Shown here one piece after another: positions 35,172-42,411 of a stretch of DNA of 44,364 nucleotides. Location of the stretch: the NCBI GenBank assembly GCA_902589505.1, contig CACITE010000009.1:1-44364 (forward strand). The letters run 5' to 3'. This DNA comes from an uncultured Pelagibacteraceae bacterium. Lineage in GTDB: Bacteria; Pseudomonadota; Alphaproteobacteria; Pelagibacterales; Pelagibacteraceae. The notes below the pieces were generated by a model. It had not been told where the DNA came from. It did no database searches and was given only the letters and a program-made list of their open reading frames with translations. Made by a program: the position numbers and the translations under genes. How positions within the stretch are numbered: the stretch's first letter is position 1; every line of letters starts with the position of its first letter.

Positions 35172-35558
35172 TTACTTTTTGTCAATAACTAAATCTTTAT
35201 CTTGAATATATCTAAAACCATATTTTAAAGATAATTCAGCTTTGTGAAGTTCAATTCCCATATCTGCGGCATGTTGAAGCGAAGAAATATATTTTTGTCT
35301 AATTAGAGTATTAACAATTTCTATTGCTGTTTTACCTTTTATTATTGCCACCATGTCGTTGATAGGTGAATTTCCAAGTCTTGTAAACTTACAATAACCA
35401 ACTTGAATAAAATTTTTTTTCTTATCTACTCCAATTAAAAAATACCCCTTGGGATCCATTTTCCAATCTTTAATTTTATGATATTTTGCGGTTAGTCTTT
35501 TTTTAATTTTTTTATTTATATTGTACCATCTACCTTTTATTACTTGATTTTTACTCAT
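35172..35558 (-). CDS. DUF4346-like protein
   Basis: 128 residues, soluble. The pattern KDWKMDPKGYFLIGVD, then GKTAIEIVNTLIRQKYISSLQHAADMG and KAELSLKYGFRYIQD, agrees with what I recall of the DUF4346 domain (compared by some with a methyltransferase subunit fold); no biochemical role is known to me. It overlaps the 3' end of the TRAP permease gene by 8 bases, so it belongs to that operon, and it lies directly upstream of the cobalamin riboswitch. Confidence 0.65.
   Translation of the reverse strand: MSKNQVIKGRWYNINKKIKKRLTAKYHKIKDWKMDPKGYFLIGVDKKKNFIQVGYCKFTRLGNSPINDMVAIIKGKTAIEIVNTLIRQKYISSLQHAADMGIELHKAELSLKYGFRYIQDKDLVIDKK
35180..35185 (-). promoter_or_regulatory. Candidate -35 box for the btuB riboswitch transcript
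   Basis: A perfect TTGACA on the minus strand, inside the end of the upstream gene, about 30 bases before the aptamer. The matching -10 (around 35158-35165) is poor, so the call rests on the -35 and its position. Confidence 0.35.
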
Positions 35559-37896
35559 GTATTATTTGCTTTCTTCTATAATTTATAAAACCAAAAACAA
35601 GTAAAAAAATTAAAGCAAAAGGATAGACTATTGCTTTATTAGGTCGATCCAAGTTTTCAATTTTAAATTCAGTAATTATATCTCCCATTTCCATTCCGTC
35701 TTTCTTTGCTAAACCTTTCCAATCAAGCGTGTCTATTGTTGTTTTACCTTCTTGCTCAGCTAGTTTGATGCCATAATCTTCTAAAGAATAAGTGCTATCG
35801 AAACTCCCCTTGTTTATTACAAAAAGTTTATATCTTTCACCATAATCGGTATTTCTTGTTACTTTTATATGAACATCACGATCAGACTTTAAGGTAACCA
35901 TTTCTAAGTTATTTATTTGCAAAGTAGAGTATTCAAACTTAGGATAAAATTTATCAAGAATAAAGCCGGGTCTTAAAAATGATAAAGAAATTAATAGAAA
36001 TACGACTATTTCATACCATTTCATTTTATTAATAAACCAAGCTTGGGTGGCCGCGGTAAATACTAGTATACCAATTAAAGAAGTTATAATTATTAAAATA
36101 CCATGCCAAACATTTTCAACACCAATTAAAAGAAGTTCGTGATTAAATAAGAATACAATCGGAAGAATAGCAGTTCTTAAACTATACCAAAAAGCTTGTA
36201 TTCCAGTTCTTAAAGGGTCTCCCCCTGAAATACCTGCTGCGGCATAGGATGCTAAACCCACTGGGGGAGTCACATCTGCCATTAATCCAAAATAAAATAC
36301 AAACAAGTGAACAGCTATAAGTGGAAAAATATATCCAGAAGCGTTACCAACGTCTACTAAAACCATGGACATTAATGATGCTACAACAACATAGTTTGCG
36401 GTTGTAGGAAGTCCCATGCCTAACAACAAACATAAAACTATAGTTAATATTATTAAAATTACGACATTATCTTTAGCAATAGATTCTATTACAATAATTA
36501 AATTTGTGCTTAATCCTGTAGATCCTACTGCCCCCACTATTACTCCTGCAGTTGCAATAGCGATTCCAACCGCAACCATATTTATTGCACCCTTTTCAAA
36601 TCCCACAATAGTTTGATTAAACCAAATTTTTAAAGCATCCTTAAAGTTCGATTCTTTTCTTGATGTAGTTAATTTATTTAGCAAGTTAACCAAAACTAAT
36701 GCAATAGTTGCATAAAAAATTGAATAGGAAGCTGTCAAGCGAAGGACAACTAATAAATATATCAAAACAAAAATTGGAATTAAAAAATGTAAACCAGCTA
36801 AAAAAGTATTTTTTAGGTGTGGCACATCTTTTTCTTCCATTCCTTTAAGATTTAATTTTAATGCCTCAAGATGAGAAATATAAAACAAAGCTATATAAGA
36901 TATAATTGCAGGCAAAAATGCATGTTTAACAACTTCAAAATATGTAACTCCTATAAAGCTTGCCATAACAAAAGCTGCCGCTCCCATAACTGGGGGCATT
37001 ATTTGACCATTAACAGATGATGAAACTTCGATTGCTCCAGCTTTTTCTTTTGAAAATCCTGTTTTTTTCATAATTGGAATAGTAAAAGTTCCGGTAGTAA
37101 CTGTATTTGCGACTGAGGAACCAGATATCATTCCAGTCATACCAGATCCTAAAATAGCTGCTTTAGCAGGACCCCCTCTCATTTTTCCAACCATAGCAAA
37201 AGCTAAATCTAAAAAGTATTTTCCACCACCTGCGGTTTCTAGAAGAGCACCAAACAAAACAAATAAGAAAATAAAATCTACAGAAACTCCTATTGGTATT
37301 CCAAATATAGCTTCTTGATCAAACCATTGAAAACCAACAAGTCTCTTTAATGAAAGTCCTCCGTGAGAAATTATATCTGGAGCATACTGTCCAAAATAAG
37401 AAAATAACAAAAAACATATTGCTATTATTGCTAAAGGTTTTCCTATTACTCTTCGAGTTGCTTCAAGTAAAATTAAAATTCCGCATATTCCAATGATTAA
37501 TTCAATTGGTATATTCTTTCCACCCGCAGTGATATTTAAAAGAACTCCCCCTCTATCTATAAGCTGATCGTAAAAAAAATAAATATATAAACAACAAAAA
37601 GCTGCTACGACGCTTATTAAAATATCAAAAATTGAAATTTTTTTGTTTTTCGAAATAGGGAATATTAAAAATGCTAGTAGCAAAGCAAAACCTAAATGAA
37701 TGGCCCTTGCTGGTAAGCCTTTAAACATCCCAATATTAAATATAAATGGAAATGGTGATGCGTACCAAAGTTGAAATAAAGACCAGATGATCGCTATGGC
37801 AGCAACAATTTTTAAATGTAATCCTGTAAGATTTCTAGTTGGTGACAAATCTTCGTGAATTTTTCTTTCAATCTTTGTATCAATCTCTTGATTCAT
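35551..37896 (-). CDS. TRAP transporter fused permease, TAXI type
   Basis: 781 residues with about 16-18 membrane helices. A small DctQ-like part (about 1-150) is fused to the large DctM-like part (150-660, with SVDFIFLFVLFGALLETAGGG, GMISGSSVANTVTTGTFTIP and MGLPTTANYVVVASL). A periplasmic-looking segment of about 100 residues follows (about 655-755, DUF3394-like) before one last helix. Such permeases import organic acids or similar small anions by a sodium or proton gradient with a TAXI binding protein. That partner lies 76 bases upstream, behind a strong terminator hairpin. Substrate unknown. Confidence 0.93.
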   Translation of the reverse strand: MNQEIDTKIERKIHEDLSPTRNLTGLHLKIVAAIAIIWSLFQLWYASPFPFIFNIGMFKGLPARAIHLGFALLLAFLIFPISKNKKISIFDILISVVAAFCCLYIYFFYDQLIDRGGVLLNITAGGKNIPIELIIGICGILILLEATRRVIGKPLAIIAICFLLFSYFGQYAPDIISHGGLSLKRLVGFQWFDQEAIFGIPIGVSVDFIFLFVLFGALLETAGGGKYFLDLAFAMVGKMRGGPAKAAILGSGMTGMISGSSVANTVTTGTFTIPIMKKTGFSKEKAGAIEVSSSVNGQIMPPVMGAAAFVMASFIGVTYFEVVKHAFLPAIISYIALFYISHLEALKLNLKGMEEKDVPHLKNTFLAGLHFLIPIFVLIYLLVVLRLTASYSIFYATIALVLVNLLNKLTTSRKESNFKDALKIWFNQTIVGFEKGAINMVAVGIAIATAGVIVGAVGSTGLSTNLIIVIESIAKDNVVILIILTIVLCLLLGMGLPTTANYVVVASLMSMVLVDVGNASGYIFPLIAVHLFVFYFGLMADVTPPVGLASYAAAGISGGDPLRTGIQAFWYSLRTAILPIVFLFNHELLLIGVENVWHGILIIITSLIGILVFTAATQAWFINKMKWYEIVVFLLISLSFLRPGFILDKFYPKFEYSTLQINNLEMVTLKSDRDVHIKVTRNTDYGERYKLFVINKGSFDSTYSLEDYGIKLAEQEGKTTIDTLDWKGLAKKDGMEMGDIITEFKIENLDRPNKAIVYPFALIFLLVFGFINYRRKQIIHE

Positions 37897-37920
37897 TTAT
37901 AAACGATACTTTACTACAAA

Positions 37921-37951
37921 AAAAAGGCCCAATAAATATATTGGGCCTTTT
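37921..37951 (-). terminator. Intrinsic terminator or attenuator between TAXI binding protein and permease
   Basis: GGCCCAAT (37926-37933) pairs perfectly with ATTGGGCC (37940-37947) around a 6-base loop, with an eight-base T run on the minus strand (37925-37918) and T's on the plus side as well. It lies between two genes of one operon, so it probably limits read-through and keeps the binding protein in excess over the permease. Confidence 0.85.
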
Positions 37952-37972
37952 TAATTTTAATTAATTTTTAGA

Positions 37973-38977
37973 TTACATTAATCCAGCTTCTTTATAGTAT
38001 TTAATTGCACCAGGATGTAACGGAGCTGACAAACCATCAGCTATCATATTTTTCTTTTCCAGTGGTCCAAAAGCAGGATGTTGTGCTCTGAAAGCATCAA
38101 AGTTTTCAAAAACAGCTTTTGTTACTAAGTAAACTAATTCCTCAGAAACATCAGCGCTAGTTACAACAGTAGCTTTAACACCAAAAGTAGTTACGTCTTT
38201 TTTTTGTCCTGTATAAGTGCCCGCTGGTATCGTAGCTGCTGCATAGTAATCAGCACCATCAATTAAACCTTGTACAGGTCCACCTGTAAGATTAATTGGT
38301 AGAGCTTTTGCTCCACAAGTTGCTGCTTGTTCCATAGCACCATTTGGAAATCCTACTGAATAACCAAATGCATCTATTTTACCATCACATAACGCTTTAA
38401 CTTGTTCTGAAGAAGTCAATTCTGTTACTCCTTTAAAGTAACTATTATCAACTCCCATTGCTTTCATAAGTTCCTCCATAGTTCCTCTTTGTCCTGAACC
38501 GGGGTTACCTATGTTAACTGTTTTTCCTTTAAGACCTTTAAAGTCTTTCACTTTTGCTTTTTTTCTAGCCCAAATTTGGAAAGGTTCATTGTGAACTGAA
38601 AAAACAGCTCTTAAATTACTAAACTGTTTTCCTTCCCATTTACTTGAACCATTGTAAGCATGAAATTGCCAATCAGACTGAGCTACACCAAATTGGAATT
38701 CTCCTTCTTTAATCTGTCCAATGTTGTAGTTAGAACCCCCAGTAGATGGAGCGGTACATCTATATGCTTTGTTTGTACCTTTTTTTCTTCCATGGTCTGC
38801 ACTTATTGCAAACTTATGCATCATTTTACAAATTGCGTTTCCAGTCTGGAAATAAACTCCAGTTGGTCCTCCTGTTCCTATTGTAAAGAACTCTGCTGAT
38901 TTTGCTATCGTAGCCAAAGGCGTTGATAGAGCAAACATCATCAATGCTCCAGCAATAGTGGAAATAAATTTTCTCAT
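37973..38977 (-). CDS. TAXI-family TRAP transporter solute-binding protein
   Basis: 334 residues. A signal peptide (about 1-28, MRKFISTIAGALMMFALSTP onwards, cleavage near AKSA) sends it to the periplasm. The mature start FFTIGTGGPTGVYFQTGNAIC is the TAXI signature, and GKTVNIGNPGSGQRGTMEELM is the second ligand-binding segment. It captures a small organic substrate and delivers it to the fused permease encoded next. A GGGG run lies 8-11 bases before the ATG, a weak Shine-Dalgarno. It has its own upstream gap of 68 bases and a terminator behind it. Confidence 0.94.
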   Translation of the reverse strand: MRKFISTIAGALMMFALSTPLATIAKSAEFFTIGTGGPTGVYFQTGNAICKMMHKFAISADHGRKKGTNKAYRCTAPSTGGSNYNIGQIKEGEFQFGVAQSDWQFHAYNGSSKWEGKQFSNLRAVFSVHNEPFQIWARKKAKVKDFKGLKGKTVNIGNPGSGQRGTMEELMKAMGVDNSYFKGVTELTSSEQVKALCDGKIDAFGYSVGFPNGAMEQAATCGAKALPINLTGGPVQGLIDGADYYAAATIPAGTYTGQKKDVTTFGVKATVVTSADVSEELVYLVTKAVFENFDAFRAQHPAFGPLEKKNMIADGLSAPLHPGAIKYYKEAGLM

Positions 38978-39045
38978 TTTTTTTCCCCTTTTTTAATTGT
39001 TAAAATTAAATTTAATGTTAGAAGGATACCAACTTTAAAATGAAT

Positions 39046-40284
39046 CTAAAGTGAATTTGACCAATCTTTTATTGCAGCAACACCAGCAACTATATTTGGT
39101 GCATATTTTTTTAAATCTTCAGTATCTAGTTTTTTACTACCTAAGGTATTCTTTAAAAAATTAGCTCCATCGAAATCAGTGTAACTTAATCTTGCAATCA
39201 TTTTATTGCTTTCTAATCCAAAATCGCTACCTGGAAGGAGGGCTGCCCCTGTCTTATTTAAAATATCTCTACACATTTCTGGTGATGAAGAAAATTTAGC
39301 ATTATTAAACTCTGGAAATAAATAAAATCCACCTTCAGGCTTTGAAATATTTATCGCATTAGATTTTAGATTTTCGTAAACATAGTTGGCTGTAAAAGAT
39401 AATATTTTTTTTACAGCATTTAAATATTTTGAATGATCTCCTTTGTATGCCTCAACCGCAGCATACTGTATGGGTGCACTTACAGAGGTAAATGATTCGC
39501 TACAAAGTATTTTTAGAGAATTTTTAAAATTTTTAAGCTGTTTTGGTATAGCAAAAAAACCAAGTCTCCAACCTCCCGCGCCACACCATTTACTTAAGCC
39601 AGAGCTAACAATTGTTCCCTGAGGATAAAAATTAGAAATTGATTTGTATTGGTCGTTAAAATTAAGTTGGGAATATATTTCATCAGATAATATAATCATT
39701 TTATATTTTTTAGCCACCTCAGTAATTTCTTGTAAATTATTGCAGACTGTGCCGGAAGGATTATTTGGAGAATTTATAAAAAGCAGCAAATTTTCACTTT
39801 TAATTTTTTTAACTTGATCCTCTATTTGTGAAGCTGTCGGGAACCAATTATTTTTTGATGTAGTTTGAATCCAATAAACTTTATTTTTAGCAATAAGTGC
39901 CTGCGGCTGATATGAAACCCAACTTGGAGCTGGGAGTAAAATATCACCCTTAAATACAATTTGAGTCAAAAGCATTAGTTCTTTTGTGCCTGGTCCAATC
40001 ACAATATCGTCTTGTTCAAAATTATTATTATTATTATTTTTATTTAAATCTTCAGCAATTGCTGCCCTTAATTCTTCTAAACCTTGCATTGGAAGATAAT
40101 TGTGTTTATCAGCATTATTTTTCAAAGACAAAACTACGCTTTCGGGAACTGGAAATGGCGATTGTCCAAAACCAAATTTATAAATTTTTTTCCCTCCTCT
40201 TTTCAATCTATTACATTCTTCATTAATAGCTAAAGTAGCAGAAGGCCTTAGTTGGGCTATTTGTTCTTTGATAATCTTATTCAT
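39046..40284 (-). CDS. Class I/II PLP-dependent aminotransferase
   Basis: 412 residues. The fold-type I landmarks are present: FGFGQSPFPVPESV at the N terminus, NSPNNPSG (residues 171-178), the Asp/Tyr pair in LSDEIYSQL, the PLP lysine Lys232 in SSGLSKWCGAGGWRLGF, and an Arg for the substrate carboxylate near the C terminus (MIARLSY). It looks like an aspartate- or aromatic/branched-chain-type aminotransferase; the amino donor is undetermined. It overlaps the aacS gene by 8 bases and may feed it with a keto-acid product. Six consecutive Asn (83-88), coded by an AAT repeat at 40021-40038, form a surface loop absent from typical relatives. Confidence 0.9.
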   Translation of the reverse strand: MNKIIKEQIAQLRPSATLAINEECNRLKRGGKKIYKFGFGQSPFPVPESVVLSLKNNADKHNYLPMQGLEELRAAIAEDLNKNNNNNNFEQDDIVIGPGTKELMLLTQIVFKGDILLPAPSWVSYQPQALIAKNKVYWIQTTSKNNWFPTASQIEDQVKKIKSENLLLFINSPNNPSGTVCNNLQEITEVAKKYKMIILSDEIYSQLNFNDQYKSISNFYPQGTIVSSGLSKWCGAGGWRLGFFAIPKQLKNFKNSLKILCSESFTSVSAPIQYAAVEAYKGDHSKYLNAVKKILSFTANYVYENLKSNAINISKPEGGFYLFPEFNNAKFSSSPEMCRDILNKTGAALLPGSDFGLESNKMIARLSYTDFDGANFLKNTLGSKKLDTEDLKKYAPNIVAGVAAIKDWSNSL

Positions 40285-42235
40285 TTAATTCAATAATATT
40301 TCTAAACTGTTTTAAACTATCTGGATTAGCTAAAGCTTCCAAGTTTTTTATTTCCTCTCCTTCTACAGTCTGTTTAACCGCCAACTCTACAAGTTTTCCA
40401 TTTTTTGTCTTGGGAATTTCTGAAACAGAGATTATTTTTGAAGGTACATGTCTAGGTGAAGCATTAATTTTTATGGCACTTTTAATTTTATTTTTAATTT
40501 CCTCAGTTAAATTATAATTCCTATTTAGTACTAAAAATAATATTATTCTAATATCATTTTTCCAAGATTGTCCAATAACAATTGATTCTTGTATTTCTTT
40601 AAATTTTTCTACAACACTATATATTTCTGCAGTACCAAGACGTACTCCTCCGGGATTGAGTGTAGTGTCAGATCTCCCAAATATAATGAAACCACCATTA
40701 TTTGTTATTTTAGCAAAGTCACCGTGATGCCAAACATTTTTATAACGTTCAAAATAAGCAGATTTATATTTTCTACCATCAAGATCATTCCAAAACTTAA
40801 CCGGCATTGAAGGAAAAGGTTTCTTGCAAACAAGTTCTCCTTTAGTGTTTTCTATAGAAAAACCCTTTTCATCAAATATATCTACATCCATTCCTAAGCC
40901 TCTATTTTGGATTTCGCCAGAATAAACTGGTTGAAACAAATTTCCTAAAACGAAACACGATACAATGTCAGTGCCGCCTGAAATTGAAGATAGATGAACA
41001 TCTTTTTTAATATTTTTGTAAACATATTCAAATCCATCTTTGGATAGAGGTGAGCCAGTTGAGCAAATTGTTCTTAATCTTGAAAGATCATGTTTTTCTT
41101 TTGGAACGACTCCCTTGTTATTTAATGTATCAATATATTTTGCACTTATGCCAAAAAGAGTAATTTTTTCCTCACTCGCAATTTCAAATAATAAATCATT
41201 TTTTTTATACATGGGAAATCCATCGAAAAGTAAAATTGTTGCGCCCGAAGAAAGGGCTCCAACAAGCCAATTCCACATCATCCATCCGCAGGTTGTAAAA
41301 TAGAATACAAGGTCATTATCTTTTACATCAGAATGTATTTGCAATTCTTTATTATGTTGAAGCAAAACTCCTCCTGTTCCATGACAAATACATTTTGGTT
41401 TGCCTGTAGTACCACTGGAATAAAGAATCACTAATGGTTCACTGAACTTTGACATAACAAATTCAACTTTACTTCTTTTTTTTGGAATAAATAAATCATC
41501 CCAGTAATATCTATCAACTTTAATATTTTCTTTTTTTTCTACTTCTGTTCCTGGATAAGAAATTACCACAACTTTTTTAATTGAAGGTACTTTATTTAGA
41601 ATTTCAGGCAATCTTTCTAGGATATTAATTTTTTTACCATTATAAAAATATTTATCTCCAATAAATAATATTTTTGGATTAATTTGTGAAAATCTATCTA
41701 TAACACCCAATGTTCCAAAATCTGGAGAACAAGATGACCATACGGCCCCTAGTACAGAAGAACTAATGTATGCAATTACGGCTTCTGGTATATTTGGTAA
41801 ATATGCTGCAACTCTATCTCCTTTCTTTATTCCATTTGACTTCATCCAAGATGAAATTTGAGCTACATTTAAATTTAAATCTTTCCAGGACAAAACTGTT
41901 TTGTATCCATTTTCACTTCTGAATATTATTGCCTTTTCTGAATTATTTTTTTTTAAAATATTTTCAGCGTAATTAAGTTCAGCTTCAGGGAAAAATTTAT
42001 TTTCTATAAATATATCAGATTCTTTTAATATAACACTTCCTAATTTTCCTTTTACTTCAGTAAATTCCCAAATAGATTTCCAAAATTCTTTGTTGTTTTT
42101 AATTGACCAATTCCAAATTTTATTAAAATCGGTTCCCAAATCAATTTTATAATTCTTCTTAATGAAGTTTGAATAAGCAGTTAAATTTGTTTTTTTTAAC
42201 TTCTCATTGCTAATTTTCCAAAGATAGCTTTCCAT
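40277..42235 (-). CDS. aacS: Acetoacetyl-CoA synthetase (acetoacetate-CoA ligase)
   Basis: 652 residues, the length of AacS. It makes acetoacetyl-CoA from acetoacetate, ATP and CoA through an adenylate. There is an N-terminal ACAS-type domain (about 30-90), the AMP-binding P-loop YSSGTTGKPKCICHG (about 270-284) followed by the AacS-like GGVLLQHNKELQIHSD, TTCGWMMWNW, and the C-terminal domain with GRSDTTLNPGGVRLGTAEIY and the catalytic lysine in PKTKNGKLVE. The stretch after the P-loop separates it from acetyl- and propionyl-CoA synthetases. The stop overlaps the aminotransferase start. It diverges from the helicase across 176 bases. Confidence 0.93.
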   Translation of the reverse strand: MESYLWKISNEKLKKTNLTAYSNFIKKNYKIDLGTDFNKIWNWSIKNNKEFWKSIWEFTEVKGKLGSVILKESDIFIENKFFPEAELNYAENILKKNNSEKAIIFRSENGYKTVLSWKDLNLNVAQISSWMKSNGIKKGDRVAAYLPNIPEAVIAYISSSVLGAVWSSCSPDFGTLGVIDRFSQINPKILFIGDKYFYNGKKINILERLPEILNKVPSIKKVVVISYPGTEVEKKENIKVDRYYWDDLFIPKKRSKVEFVMSKFSEPLVILYSSGTTGKPKCICHGTGGVLLQHNKELQIHSDVKDNDLVFYFTTCGWMMWNWLVGALSSGATILLFDGFPMYKKNDLLFEIASEEKITLFGISAKYIDTLNNKGVVPKEKHDLSRLRTICSTGSPLSKDGFEYVYKNIKKDVHLSSISGGTDIVSCFVLGNLFQPVYSGEIQNRGLGMDVDIFDEKGFSIENTKGELVCKKPFPSMPVKFWNDLDGRKYKSAYFERYKNVWHHGDFAKITNNGGFIIFGRSDTTLNPGGVRLGTAEIYSVVEKFKEIQESIVIGQSWKNDIRIILFLVLNRNYNLTEEIKNKIKSAIKINASPRHVPSKIISVSEIPKTKNGKLVELAVKQTVEGEEIKNLEALANPDSLKQFRNIIELNE

Positions 42236-42299
42236 TGCTCTATTATTACGTCAAAAAAATTTAATATTGAATTCTTTAATATTATGCTAAACTTAATTT

Positions 42300-42411
42300 T
42301 AAATTACTTAAAAGGAGAACTTTTATCACGGTGATTCGGTCACGTTTTAATCATCTTTTGTTCCTGATGAAAATCAAAATATAGTGTGCCAATAAAAATG
42401 TAACACAATTT
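42300..42411 (+). promoter_or_regulatory. Possible structured leader before the helicase gene
   Basis: Several small stems are visible: AAAAG-GAGAA-CTTTT (42310-42324), GGTGATTCGGTCACG (stem GTGA/TCAC with a TTCGG loop), TGAT-GAAA-ATCA (42365-42376, GAAA tetraloop), and GTGT/ACAC just before the ATG. The segment is less AT-rich than neighbouring gaps. A candidate extended -10 (TGCTAAACT, 42285-42293) precedes it. It matches no riboswitch class I know; it may be a leader RNA, a tiny upstream ORF (GTG 42331 to TAG 42384) or chance. Confidence 0.3.
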
